DNA from: Streptomyces niveus
GTDB lineage: Bacteria; Actinomycetota; Actinomycetes; Streptomycetales; Streptomycetaceae
Assembly (NCBI RefSeq): GCF_001723055.1
Contig: NZ_MDCR01000136.1
Span: 1-33,345, forward strand
DNA length: 33,345 bases
Direction: 5' to 3'
Shown one piece after another: positions 1 through 8,144 of the stretch. The position numbers and the translations under genes were made by a program. Within the stretch, counting starts at the first letter, position 1. Every line of letters starts with the position of its first letter. The notes below the pieces were generated by a model. That model was not told the origin of the DNA. It searched no databases and saw nothing but the letters and a program-made list of their open reading frames with translations.

Positions 1-29
1 CGGCGGCCGCCTCGGTGTGTGTACGCGGG

Positions 30-2249
30 TCAGACCCCGGCGGGCGTACGGGCCGGTTCGGCGGCGGGCTCCTCCGCGAGGCCGACCCTGCCGTGCAGCC
101 TGCGCAGCGCGGCCGGCGCGTACCAGGCGGCGCGCCCCAGCAGCCGCATCGTGGCCGGCACGAGCACCCCGCGTACCGCCACCGCGTCGATGACGATCGC
201 CAGGCCGCTGCCGATGCCGAACATCTGGAGGAAGCTGATCTGGCTCGTACCGAAGGCGAAGAAGCTCACGGCCAGCAGCCCGGCCGCCATGCTGACGATC
301 CGCCCGGTGCGCGCCAGACCCTGGGTGACCGTCGCCGTCCGGTCGGCCCCCGCCTCGTGCAGCTCCTTCATCCGGCTGGTCACGAACACCTCGTAGTCCA
401 TGGACAGTCCGAAGGCCACGCAGAACAGCAGCACGGTCATGGAGGTGTCCATCGGCTGCGGGGTGAAGCCGAGCAGCGACGAGAGATGACCGTCCTGGAA
501 GACCCACACCATCGCGCCGATCGCGGCCGACAGGCTGATCGCGTTGAGCAGCAGTGCGCGCAGCGGCTGCACGACACTGCCGGTGAACAGGAACAGCAGC
601 GCGAACGTCGTCACCACGACCAGCCCGATCGCCAGCGGCAGCCGGTCGCCGACGGACTGCCGGGAGTCGACCAGGACCGCGTCCGTGCCGCCGACCAGCA
701 TCTCGGTGCCGGCGGGCCGCTCCAGCGCCCGGATGTCCGCCACCAGGTCCTGGGCTGCGCCCGACTTGGGGGCGGTATCGGTGACGACCACCAGACGCTG
801 CGCGTCCGGCCGGGCGAGACCGGCGTTCGCCGGGCCCGGCTCCTGGCTCCGGCCTTCGGTGTACGTGCCCGACGAGGCGTCGACGCGTACGACACCGTCC
901 AGCCGGGACACCTCGTCCGCGTACGCCGCCAGCGGCCCCGCGCCGACGGCCGAGGTGCTGACGATCTGGACGGCGCTCGCCTCGTCGGCCGGGAAGTTCT
1001 CCTGGACGGCGGTCGCCACCTGGCGGCCCGCCGCGTCCTCGGGCAGCACGCGCTCGTCGGGCGTACCGAAGGTGACACCGAGCAGCGGGCTCGCGACGAG
1101 CAGCAGCACGGCGAGCACCGGCAGCGCGGTGAGGGCGGGCCGGCGCATGACGAGCGCGGCGAGCCGTCCCCAGAACGGCGCGTCGGACCGCCGTACTGTC
1201 CTCGCCCACGGCACCCGGCCCTTGTTGACCCGGTGGCCGAGCACCGCGAGGAGCGGCGGCACCACGAACAGGGCGGCGACCACCGCGATCACGACCACGC
1301 CGATTCCCGCGTACGCGAAGGAGCGCAGGAAGAACGGCGGGAAGACGAGCAGCGCGGCGAGCGCGGCGGCGACGGTGGCGGCCGAGAACAGGATGGTGCG
1401 TCCCGCCGTCGACACGGTGGTGCGCAGCGCCCCGGGCACATCGTCCCCGGCGGCGAGCTGTTCGCGGAAGCGGCTGACGAGCAGCAGCGCGTAGTCGATG
1501 CCGAGCCCCAGGCCGAGCGCGGTCGTGAGGTTGATCGCGAAGACCGACACCTCGGTCACGCTGCCGAGGACGAAGAGCAGCGCGAACGTGCCGACGATCG
1601 CGATCAGGCCGATGACCAGGGGCAGCGTCGCGGCTACCAGACTGCCGAAGGCGAGCACCAGCAGCAGGAGCGTCACGGGCACGGCGATCGCCTCGGCGAC
1701 GGCGAGGTCGCCGGAGACCTGGGCGCTGATGTCGATGCCGACGGCGATCTGGCCGCCCGCCCGGACCTCGACACCCTCGCGGTCGCCCGCGTACCGGTCG
1801 ATCAACTCCTCGGCGCGTTCGGTGCGCAGCGTCTCGTCGCCCTTCACATGGAGGGCGATCAGCGCTTCGCTCCCGCTCTCGGAGACGAGTTGCGGGCTCT
1901 TGGTGTCCCAGTACGAGACGACGTTGCTCACGGTGCTGTCGGCCTTGAGGCTGTCGGTCAGCGCGCGGCCCCGCTCGTCGACGGCGGGGGAGCCGGGCCC
2001 CTCCCGGCCGGTTCCCTCCTGGCCGACCAGGAACAGCAGGTTGGTCTCGCCCCCGAACTTCTCGTCGATCCGGACGGCGGCCCGCGACGACTGCGCGCCG
2101 GGGTCGTCGAAGCCGCCGCCGAGCAGCTTGCCGAAGGCGCCCACCCCGAGCGCGCCCATGGCGACCACGGCGACGGTGGCCAGTACGAGTAGGAGCCGCG
2201 ACCTCTTCAGGGCCAGCTCAGCGATCTTGGACAGCACGGGATCCCCCAT
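30..2249 (-). CDS. MMPL/RND-family membrane transporter
   Basis: A 739-residue protein of the actinobacterial MMPL family, proton-driven exporters of lipids or hydrophobic drugs in the cytoplasmic membrane. An N-terminal helix (about 18-40) precedes a large extracytoplasmic domain (about 45-185), a helix bundle (about 186-345), a second soluble domain (about 395-525) and a last helix bundle to about 710. The two halves carry the paired Asp-Tyr dyads typical of MMPL proton relay, at D252-Y253 (GLGIDYALL) and D618-Y619 (GLSMDYEVF). Length is normal for the short Streptomyces MMPL proteins. The ATG at 2249 is the longest start; a GTG at 2237, preceded by GGGGGAT, is an alternative. It is divergent from a TetR gene and its promoter is covered by two palindromes, so repression by that TetR protein is likely. 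The substrate cannot be read from sequence. Confidence 0.93.
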   Translation of the reverse strand: MGDPVLSKIAELALKRSRLLLVLATVAVVAMGALGVGAFGKLLGGGFDDPGAQSSRAAVRIDEKFGGETNLLFLVGQEGTGREGPGSPAVDERGRALTDSLKADSTVSNVVSYWDTKSPQLVSESGSEALIALHVKGDETLRTERAEELIDRYAGDREGVEVRAGGQIAVGIDISAQVSGDLAVAEAIAVPVTLLLLVLAFGSLVAATLPLVIGLIAIVGTFALLFVLGSVTEVSVFAINLTTALGLGLGIDYALLLVSRFREQLAAGDDVPGALRTTVSTAGRTILFSAATVAAALAALLVFPPFFLRSFAYAGIGVVVIAVVAALFVVPPLLAVLGHRVNKGRVPWARTVRRSDAPFWGRLAALVMRRPALTALPVLAVLLLVASPLLGVTFGTPDERVLPEDAAGRQVATAVQENFPADEASAVQIVSTSAVGAGPLAAYADEVSRLDGVVRVDASSGTYTEGRSQEPGPANAGLARPDAQRLVVVTDTAPKSGAAQDLVADIRALERPAGTEMLVGGTDAVLVDSRQSVGDRLPLAIGLVVVTTFALLFLFTGSVVQPLRALLLNAISLSAAIGAMVWVFQDGHLSSLLGFTPQPMDTSMTVLLFCVAFGLSMDYEVFVTSRMKELHEAGADRTATVTQGLARTGRIVSMAAGLLAVSFFAFGTSQISFLQMFGIGSGLAIVIDAVAVRGVLVPATMRLLGRAAWYAPAALRRLHGRVGLAEEPAAEPARTPAGV

Positions 2250-2256
2250 CCACGGA

Positions 2257-2307
2257 TGTTAACGGTGTCAACACTGACCCTGGCAGGGGATGTTAATGCT
2301 GTCAACA
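2257..2307. promoter_or_regulatory. Twin TetR-type operator over the MMPL promoter
   Basis: Two near-identical palindromes, TGTTAACGGTGTCAACA (2257-2273) and TGTTAATGCTGTCAACA (2291-2307), lie 34 bp apart between the divergent MMPL and TetR starts. Consensus TGTTRAY-N3-GTCAACA. On the minus strand a perfect -35 TTGACA (2305-2300) sits inside the second palindrome, followed after 17 bp by CAGGGT (2282-2277) as -10, so a bound repressor would cover the exporter promoter and its start site. The TetR start codon at 2325 is 18 bp beyond, so autoregulation is also likely. Binding by the neighbouring TetR protein is inferred. Confidence 0.75.
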
Positions 2308-2324
2308 TCGGGCAGGATGAAGGC

Positions 2325-2999
2325 ATGGAGAACAACCGGGCGAACCAGGGGGCCAAGACCGGCTATCACCACGGCGACCTGCGCAACGCGCTGATCACCG
2401 CCGGAGTGGATCTCGCGACCGACGGCGGACCGGCCAGGGTCGTCCTGCGCGAGGCGGCCCGCCGCGCGGGCGTCTCGGCGACCGCCGCCTACCGCCACTT
2501 CGCCGGCCAGGGTGATCTGCTCTTCGCGGTCAAGGTCCAGGCCCAGCAGATGCTCGCGGACGCCATGGAACGCGTCGCGGTGGCGGTACCCGGCGCGGAC
2601 GGCCCGGGCGTCACGGCCGAGCGGCGACTGGCGGCGATCGGCCGGGGTTACGTCGGCTTCGCCCTGGAGCAGCCCGGCCTCTTCCGGACGGCTTTCAGCC
2701 ATTCCCTGCCGGCCGGCGAAGGCGAGGACACCGGATGGGGCGGTGTGACGCCGCCCGCCGACAGCCCCCAGTACCGCTCCTACAACCTGCTCACCGAGGC
2801 GCTGGACGAACTGGTCGCAACCGGCCGCATGCCCGCCCCCAACCGCCCCGGCGCCGAGGCCGCCGCCTGGTCGACGGCGCACGGCCTCGCGATGCTCCTC
2901 ATCGACGGCCCGATGAACCGGCTGCCCGACGCGGACCGGGACGCCGTGATCGAACGCGCGATCGACACCATCGTCGCCGGCCTCCTGGCCCCCCGGTGA
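2325..2999 (+). CDS. TetR/AcrR-family transcriptional regulator
   Basis: A 224-residue TetR-family repressor. The N-terminal helix-turn-helix (about residues 14-60) contains the typical run of an AREAARRAGVS-like helix followed by TAAYRHF and a DLLFAV segment. The C-terminal ligand domain (about 80-220) is of the WHG type, with an AAWSTAHGLAMLLIDGP segment. The ATG at 2325 was preferred to the longer in-frame ATG at 2256 because AGGA lies 8 nt upstream, and because the longer version would translate through both operator palindromes. It is divergent from the MMPL exporter and is inferred to repress it. The inducing ligand is unknown. Confidence 0.92.
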   Translation: MENNRANQGAKTGYHHGDLRNALITAGVDLATDGGPARVVLREAARRAGVSATAAYRHFAGQGDLLFAVKVQAQQMLADAMERVAVAVPGADGPGVTAERRLAAIGRGYVGFALEQPGLFRTAFSHSLPAGEGEDTGWGGVTPPADSPQYRSYNLLTEALDELVATGRMPAPNRPGAEAAAWSTAHGLAMLLIDGPMNRLPDADRDAVIERAIDTIVAGLLAPR

Positions 3000-3364
3000 C
3001 ACGTCGGCGGAACGTGGGCCGGGGCCGTACGCGAGCGCCCGCGCGACGCCGGCCGACAGCCGTTCGGGGTCCGCTGGACGCCCGCCCGGGGCCCGTCAAT
3101 CGTCAAACTTCCGTCAAGTCCCGTGGCATCGCGGAAGGTTGGAGCGACCCGTGTTGTTGTCGTCGTGCGCGAGGTGCCCCGGCGCGGCCGTGGGCGTTGT
3201 ACAACGTAAGCTGTAGCGGTGCTGATTCGTGGCAAGAGCGGCGATACGTCCGTAAGCCCCGGCTGACCGTCCGCGGATCCGCCCATATCGGCGGTATCCC
3301 AGTCGCCAGGCCGCGCGGCGTGTCCGAAATGGGATGTTTGGGTCGGCAGTGTAGAACGGGAGAC
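3000..3364. other. Long leader region upstream of the hopanoid cluster
   Basis: About 365 bp without a convincing gene. It holds three CGTCAA direct repeats (3094, 3101 and 3112; spacing 7 and 11 bp), a perfect 12-bp palindrome CGTTGTACAACG (3195-3206), and a TAGAAC -10-like hexamer (3352-3357) just before the candidate leader ORF. No good -35 was seen at the standard distance from TAGAAC. No terminator hairpin was recognised after the TetR stop. Promoters of the hpn operon most likely lie here. Confidence 0.5.
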
Positions 3365-3436
3365 GTGACGGCAATGACGGTTGATCTCCAGCTCCGCGAG
3401 GGTCGCGCCGTCCCCGCAGAAGGCGGTCCGAGGTGA
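3365..3436 (+). CDS. Candidate 23-codon leader peptide of the hopanoid operon
   Basis: A short ORF whose TGA (3434-3436) overlaps the GTG start of hpnC (3433) as GTGA, the same coupling used at later junctions of this operon. It can start at GTG 3365 or at ATG 3374. GTG 3365 lies 7 nt after the -10-like TAGAAC (3352-3357), the spacing of leaderless Streptomyces mRNAs; ATG 3374 would use GGGAG at 3358-3362. The peptide has no recognisable domain. G/C at third positions is only about 70 percent, well below the neighbouring enzymes, so it may be chance. If real it would carry ribosomes into hpnC. Confidence 0.3.
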   Translation: MTAMTVDLQLREGRAVPAEGGPR

Positions 3437-4353
3437 CGGGCGCCCCCCAGCGGCAGGCCGGGAACTCCTCGCGTGCCACGCTCGACAAGGCGTCGGGTGA
3501 GAACTTCCCCGTCGCCCCCTTCTTCCTGCCACGTGCCTGGCGCGACGACCTGATGGCCGTCTACGGCTACGCCCGCCTCGTCGACGACATCGGCGACGGA
3601 GACCTCGCACCCGGCGGCGACGACGCCCGCCACCTGGGCCTCGACCCCTCGCGTACGGACGACAGGCTCGCCATGCTGGACGCCTTCGAGGCCGACCTGC
3701 GCCGGGTGTTCGACCCGGCGGGCCCGGCCCCCGGCCACCCGCTGCTGCGCGGCATCGTCCCGACCGTACGGCGCCACGCGCTCACCCCCGAGCCGTTCAT
3801 CGGCCTGATCGAGGCCAACCGCCAGGACCAGTCCGTCCTGCGCTACGGCACCTACGACGACCTCCTCGCCTACTGCGAACTCTCCGCCAACCCCGTCGGC
3901 CGCCTCGTCCTCGCGATCACCGGCACCACGACCCCCGAACGCGTCCGCCGCTCCGACGCCGTCTGCACCGGGCTCCAGATCGTCGAGCACCTCCAGGACG
4001 TCGCCGAGGACCTGGCGAGCGACCGGATCTATCTGCCCGCCGACGACATGAAGCGGTTCCATGTCACCGAGGCGGACCTCGCCGCGCCCACCGCGAACGC
4101 GTCCGTCCGGAGCCTGATCGCCTTCGAGGCCGACCGGGCCCGCCAACTCCTCGACGAAGGAGGGCCGTTGGTGCACAGCGTGCACGGCAGGCTCCGACTT
4201 CTTCTCGCCGGATTCGTCGGCGGGGGGCGCGCCGCCCTCTCGTCGGTCGCCGCCGTGGGACACGATGTACTGCCCGGACCGCCCAAAGCCACCACACCAC
4301 GTCTGCTGCGTGAAGTGGGAGCAGTCCTGCGGAAGACGCACAGAAAGGGGTGA
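3433..4353 (+). CDS. hpnC: Hydroxysqualene synthase HpnC
   Basis: A 306-residue trans-isoprenyl diphosphate synthase of the squalene/phytoene synthase superfamily. In the HpnC/D/E pathway HpnD condenses two farnesyl diphosphates to presqualene diphosphate, HpnC converts this to hydroxysqualene, and HpnE reduces it to squalene. Both aspartate-rich Mg-diphosphate motifs are present: D51-D52-I-G-D55 and DVAED at 189-193, the latter followed by the family's YLPADD segment. GTG 3433 is chosen for AGAAGG about 9 nt upstream and for the family length. It is first in the operon and overlaps hpnD by 4 bp. HpnC and HpnD are close paralogues; this copy is called HpnC from gene order and from its divergence from the more canonical second copy. 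Confidence 0.92.
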   Translation: MTGAPQRQAGNSSRATLDKASGENFPVAPFFLPRAWRDDLMAVYGYARLVDDIGDGDLAPGGDDARHLGLDPSRTDDRLAMLDAFEADLRRVFDPAGPAPGHPLLRGIVPTVRRHALTPEPFIGLIEANRQDQSVLRYGTYDDLLAYCELSANPVGRLVLAITGTTTPERVRRSDAVCTGLQIVEHLQDVAEDLASDRIYLPADDMKRFHVTEADLAAPTANASVRSLIAFEADRARQLLDEGGPLVHSVHGRLRLLLAGFVGGGRAALSSVAAVGHDVLPGPPKATTPRLLREVGAVLRKTHRKG

Positions 4354-5300
4354 GCCGGATCGTGGAGGGACAGACCCCCGTGTCGGCGCCGGTACAGGCG
4401 GCCTACAGCTACTGCGAGGCCGTCACCGGGCAGCAGGCCCGGAATTTCGCCTACGGCATCCGACTGCTGCCCGCCGAGAAGCGGCAGGCCATGTCGGCGC
4501 TCTACGCGTTCTCGCGGCGCGTCGACGACATCGGCGACGGCACGCTGGAGGCGGGGGCGAAGCAGTCGCGGCTCGAAGACACCCGCGCCCTCCTCGGACG
4601 GATCAGGAGCGGCCGTGTCGAGGAGGACGACACCGACCCCGTCGCCGTCGCGCTCACCGACGCGGCGAGCCGTTTCGCGCTCCCGCTCGGCGGGCTCGAC
4701 GAACTCATCGACGGCGTCCTGATGGACGTCAAGGGTGAGACGTACGAGACCTGGAACGACCTCAAGATCTACTGCCGGTGCGTCGCCGGAGCCATCGGCA
4801 GACTCTCCCTCGGGGTGTTCGGCACCGACCCCGCAGCGCCCGGCGCCGAGCGCGCGTCGGAGTACGCCGACACCCTCGGCCTCGCGCTCCAACTGACCAA
4901 CATCCTCAGGGACGTACGCGAGGACGCGGACAACGCCCGTACCTATCTGCCCGCCGACGACCTCGCCAAGTTCGGCTGCTCCGAAGGCTTCCACAGCGCC
5001 ACCCCGCCCGCCGGCTCCGACTTCGCCGGGCTCATCCACTTCGAGGTCAGGCGCGCCCGCGCGCTCTTCGCCGAGGGCTACCGGCTGCTGCCGATGCTCG
5101 ACCGGCGCAGCGGCGCCTGCGTCGCCGCCATGGCCGGCATCTACCGCCGGCTCCTCGACCGCATCGAACGCGACCCCGAGGCCGTCCTGCGCGGCCGGGT
5201 CTCGCTGCCGGGACGCGAGAAGGCGTACGTCGCCGTACGCGGCCTCTCCGGACTCGACGCCAGGAACATCTCCCGCCAGAGCGTCAGGAGGCGCTCGTGA
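4350..5300 (+). CDS. hpnD: Presqualene diphosphate synthase HpnD
   Basis: A 316-residue squalene/phytoene synthase-family enzyme joining two farnesyl diphosphates head-to-head into presqualene diphosphate. The ARNFAYGIRLLP and SALYAFSRRVDDIGD segments are typical of HpnD. Aspartate motifs are D59-D60-I-G-D63 and DVRED at 188-192, followed by RTYLPADDL. The GTG at 4350 overlaps the hpnC stop (GTGA). GTG 4362 is an equally good start, because AAAGGGGTGAG then lies at normal Shine-Dalgarno distance, whereas for 4350 the purine run touches the codon. The gene ends at the GTGA junction with a possible micro-ORF leading to hpnE. Confidence 0.94.
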   Translation: MSRIVEGQTPVSAPVQAAYSYCEAVTGQQARNFAYGIRLLPAEKRQAMSALYAFSRRVDDIGDGTLEAGAKQSRLEDTRALLGRIRSGRVEEDDTDPVAVALTDAASRFALPLGGLDELIDGVLMDVKGETYETWNDLKIYCRCVAGAIGRLSLGVFGTDPAAPGAERASEYADTLGLALQLTNILRDVREDADNARTYLPADDLAKFGCSEGFHSATPPAGSDFAGLIHFEVRRARALFAEGYRLLPMLDRRSGACVAAMAGIYRRLLDRIERDPEAVLRGRVSLPGREKAYVAVRGLSGLDARNISRQSVRRRS

Positions 5301-5404
5301 CCCCGCTGTCCGAGGGCGCCCGCCGTGCGTTCGGCGCTCCTCGATCAACCTCCCGGGGACCGGTCGCGTCCCTGACTCCGACAAGTGCGGGGGAGTGCGC
5401 ATGA
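5297..5404 (+). CDS. Candidate 35-codon micro-ORF between hpnD and hpnE
   Basis: A small ORF fills the 100-bp gap between hpnD and hpnE. Its GTG (5297) overlaps the hpnD stop (GTGA) and its TGA (5402-5404) overlaps the hpnE ATG (ATGA). AGGAGG lies at 5286-5291, five bases before the GTG, one of the better ribosome sites in the operon. The Arg/Ser/Pro-rich product has no domain or signal. G/C at third positions is about 71 percent, low for a Streptomyces gene. From memory, S. coelicolor numbering also leaves room for a short hypothetical gene at this point. It may act only to keep ribosomes moving from hpnD into hpnE. Confidence 0.45.
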   Translation: MTPLSEGARRAFGAPRSTSRGPVASLTPTSAGECA

Positions 5405-6786
5405 CGACATCCGGAACTACGACGGCGCGCCACGCGGTCGTCGTCGGCGGCGGCATCGCCGGTGTCACCGCCGCGCTCCAGCTCGCCGACGCCGGAGTGC
5501 GCGTGACCCTCGTCGAGGGCCGTCCGCGCCTCGGCGGTCTCGCCTTCTCCTTCACCCGCGACGAGTTGACCGTCGACAACGGCCAGCATGTGTACCTGCG
5601 TTGCTGCACGGCCTACCGCTGGTTCCTCGACCGCGTCGACGGCGCCGCCCTCGCCCCCGTACAGGACCGGCTCGACGTGCCCGTACTGGACGTCGGCCGC
5701 GACCGGCCGCGCGTCGGACGGCTGAGCCGCAACACTCTGCCCGTGCCGCTGCATCTGGCCGGCGGCCTCGCCACCTACCCGCACCTCTCGCTCGCCGAGA
5801 AGGCCTCGGTCGGACGCGCCGCGCTCGCCCTCAAGGCGCTCGACCCGGCCGACCCCGCGCTCGACGGCATCGACTTCGCCACCTGGCTCGGCCGGCACGG
5901 CCAGACGCCGCGCGCCGTCGAGGCCCTGTGGGACCTCGTCTGCGTCGCCACCCTCAACGTCCGCGCCGCGCACGCCTCCATGGGCCTGGCCGCGATGGTC
6001 TTCAAGACCGGACTCCTCTCCGAACGCGGCGCCGCCGACATCGGCTGGGCACGGGTGCCGCTCGGCGAACTGCACGACACCCTGGCCCGCAAGGCCCTCG
6101 ACGCGGCGGGCGTACGGACCGAACTGCGCACCCGCGTCACGTCCGTGGCCCGTACCGACGACGGGCGCTGGAGCGTCGACGTACCGGGGGAGCGCATCGA
6201 GGCGGACACGGTGATCCTCGCCGTACCGCAGCGCGAGACCCACGCCCTGCTGCCCGACGGCGCGCTCGACCACCCGAGCCGGCTCCTCGACATCGGTACG
6301 TCCCCGATCCTCAACGTGCATGTCGTCTACGACCGCAAGGTGCTGCGCCGCCCCTTCTTCGCCGCCATCGGCACCCCCGTCCAGTGGGTCTTCGACCGCA
6401 CGGACGCCTCCGGTCTGAAGGAGGGGCAGTACGTGGCGCTGTCGCAGTCGGCCGTCACCGACGAGATCGACCTGCCCGTCGCCGACCTGCGCGCCCGCTA
6501 TCTGCCCGAGCTGAAACGTCTCCTCCCTGCCGCGAGGAACGCCGAGGTGCGGGACTTCTTCGTGACCCGCGAGCGGACCGCGACATTCGCCCCGACGCCC
6601 GGAGTGGGCCGTCTGCGCCCCGAGGCGCGCACCCGCGCGCCGGGCCTCTTTCTCGCGGGGGCGTGGACCGCGACCGGCTGGCCCGCGACTATGGAAGGCG
6701 CGGTCCGCAGCGGTTTCTCCGCGGCCGGCGCGGCCCTGTCCGAACTCGGACGTGTCCACCGGCATCCGCTGCGGGAGGCCGCATGA
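5401..6786 (+). CDS. hpnE: Hydroxysqualene dehydroxylase HpnE
   Basis: A 461-residue FAD-dependent amine oxidase/phytoene desaturase-like enzyme that reductively dehydroxylates hydroxysqualene to squalene. The N-terminal dinucleotide fold AVVVGGGIAGVTAAL is followed by the VEGRPRLGGLAFSF segment that binds FAD. Near the C-terminus, FLAGAWTATGWPATMEGAVRSG is the usual closing FAD motif. ATG 5401 is chosen because GGGGGAG (5389-5395) lies 5 nt upstream; the GTG at 5395 is inside that site. The stop overlaps an in-frame ATG of the next gene (ATGA, 6783). Position after hpnC and hpnD supports HpnE rather than a carotenoid desaturase. Confidence 0.93.
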   Translation: MTTSGTTTARHAVVVGGGIAGVTAALQLADAGVRVTLVEGRPRLGGLAFSFTRDELTVDNGQHVYLRCCTAYRWFLDRVDGAALAPVQDRLDVPVLDVGRDRPRVGRLSRNTLPVPLHLAGGLATYPHLSLAEKASVGRAALALKALDPADPALDGIDFATWLGRHGQTPRAVEALWDLVCVATLNVRAAHASMGLAAMVFKTGLLSERGAADIGWARVPLGELHDTLARKALDAAGVRTELRTRVTSVARTDDGRWSVDVPGERIEADTVILAVPQRETHALLPDGALDHPSRLLDIGTSPILNVHVVYDRKVLRRPFFAAIGTPVQWVFDRTDASGLKEGQYVALSQSAVTDEIDLPVADLRARYLPELKRLLPAARNAEVRDFFVTRERTATFAPTPGVGRLRPEARTRAPGLFLAGAWTATGWPATMEGAVRSGFSAAGAALSELGRVHRHPLREAA

Positions 6787-6905
6787 GGCCCGACGCCGCC
6801 GTGCCGGGCACGCCGGGGAAGAGCGCGCCGGGGGAGAGCGCGACAACGACGAGTACGGCGACGACGCGTACGGGACCCATGAGTACAACAACAAGAGGAG
6901 AGACC

Positions 6906-7973
6906 GTGCGGACTGTGCCCCCGGCGAATCCGGCTGTCGACACCGCGGACGTCTTCGCTCTGCTGGAGCGCGGCCGTGCCCTGTCCACCCCCGTGCTGCG
7001 CGCCGCCGTCGGCAGGCTCGCCCCGTCGATGGACACCGTTGCCGCCTACCACTTCGGCTGGATCGACGCCGAGGGCCGGCCCGCCGACGGTGACGGCGGC
7101 AAGGCCGTACGCCCCGCGCTCGCCCTGCTGTCGGCGGAGGCGGCCGGAGCGCCGGCGGAGACCGGCGTCCCCGGCGCCGTCGCCGTGGAACTGGTGCACA
7201 ACTTCTCGCTGTTGCACGACGACCTGATGGACGGCGACGAGCAGCGCAGGCACCGCGACACCGTCTGGAAGCTGCACGGCCCCGCCCAGGCGATCCTCGT
7301 CGGCGACGCGCTCTTCGCGCTCGCCAACGAGATCCTGCTGGAGATCGGCACCGTCGAGGCGGGCCGCGCCACCCGCCGGCTCACCACCGCCAGCCGCAAA
7401 CTCATCGACGGCCAGGCGCAGGACATCTCCTTCGAGCACCGCGAGCGGGTCACCGTCGAGGAGTGCCTGGAGATGGAGGGCAACAAGACGGGCGCGCTGC
7501 TCGCCTGCGCCGTCTCCATCGGCGCCGTCCTCGGCGGGGCCGACGACCGGACGGCCGACATCCTGGAGTCGTTCGGCCACCACCTCGGCCTCGCCTTCCA
7601 GGCCGTCGACGACCTGCTCGGGATCTGGGGCGACCCCGAGGCCACCGGCAAGCAGACGTGGAGCGATCTGCGTCAGCGCAAGAAGTCCCTGCCGGTCGTC
7701 GCGGCGCTCGCCGCCGGAGGTCCCGCGTCGCGCCAGCTCGCCGAGCTGCTGGCCGCCGACGCCAAGAGCCACGACTTCGCCAGCTTCTCGGAGGAGGAAT
7801 TCGCGACCAGGGCCGCGCTCATCGAGGAGGCGGGCGGCCGGGAGTGGACCTCCCAGGAGGCCCGCAGGCAGCACACCGTCGCCATCGAGGCCCTGAGCGG
7901 CGTGGACATGCCCGAACGGGTCCGCGCGCAGCTCACCGCTCTCGCGGACTTCGTCGTCGTACGGAAGAGATGA
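6906..7973 (+). CDS. Polyprenyl diphosphate synthase of the hopanoid cluster
   Basis: A 355-residue all-trans prenyl diphosphate synthase, expected to supply farnesyl diphosphate (or a longer prenyl chain) to HpnC/HpnD. The first aspartate-rich motif is D105-D-L-M-D in LLHDDLMDGD. The second is AVDDLLGIWGDP, where the usual last Asp is Gly, as in many Streptomyces GGPP/FPP synthases. The conserved GGKAVRP segment is near residue 62. Chain length cannot be judged reliably. GTG 6906 is chosen because an A-rich AAGAGGAG lies 5 nt upstream. ATG 6783 (ATGA overlap with hpnE, GGGAGG upstream) and ATG 6879 are in-frame alternatives that add Thr-rich, low-complexity residues. The 3' end is partly duplicated. 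Confidence 0.9.
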   Translation: MRTVPPANPAVDTADVFALLERGRALSTPVLRAAVGRLAPSMDTVAAYHFGWIDAEGRPADGDGGKAVRPALALLSAEAAGAPAETGVPGAVAVELVHNFSLLHDDLMDGDEQRRHRDTVWKLHGPAQAILVGDALFALANEILLEIGTVEAGRATRRLTTASRKLIDGQAQDISFEHRERVTVEECLEMEGNKTGALLACAVSIGAVLGGADDRTADILESFGHHLGLAFQAVDDLLGIWGDPEATGKQTWSDLRQRKKSLPVVAALAAGGPASRQLAELLAADAKSHDFASFSEEEFATRAALIEEAGGREWTSQEARRQHTVAIEALSGVDMPERVRAQLTALADFVVVRKR

Positions 7974-8016
7974 TCACGACCGCCATTCGAAAGAGATGAT
8001 CACCATCGCCATTCGC
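7965..8016 (+). repeat. 26-bp tandem duplication across a stop codon
   Basis: Two adjacent 26-bp units (7965-7990 and 7991-8016) share 23 of 26 bases, each starting AAGAGATGATCAC. The first contains the last codons and TGA of the prenyl synthase gene, so the second is a copied gene end. It looks like a slippage duplication with no coding effect. Confidence 0.8.
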
Positions 8017-8030
8017 ATATCCACGCTCAC

Positions 8031-8057
8031 CGGAGGCTGACACACCGTCAGCCTCCG
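8031..8057 (+). terminator. Hairpin between prenyl synthase gene and shc
   Basis: Perfect 11-bp stem CGGAGGCTGAC / GTCAGCCTCCG with a five-base loop (ACACC). No U-tract follows, as is common in Streptomyces. It could end or attenuate transcription from upstream genes, making shc partly independent of hpnC-E, or it could protect mRNA ends. Confidence 0.65.
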
Positions 8058-8144
8058 TAGTCGCCGTTCGCCCGGGCCTTCACGACCCGGCGGACGACGG
8101 AGACCCCAGCACAGCAGAGGACCAACTGCACGTAAGGGGAAGCC

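Noticed and set aside
15..2192. A 725-codon plus-strand frame opposite the MMPL gene
   Set aside because: The product is rich in Arg, Gln, His and Gly without structure; the MMPL protein on the other strand is well supported.
5284..6894. A 536-codon minus-strand frame opposite hpnE
   Set aside because: Same cause. hpnE is a recognisable FAD enzyme and the antisense product has no motif and an atypical composition.
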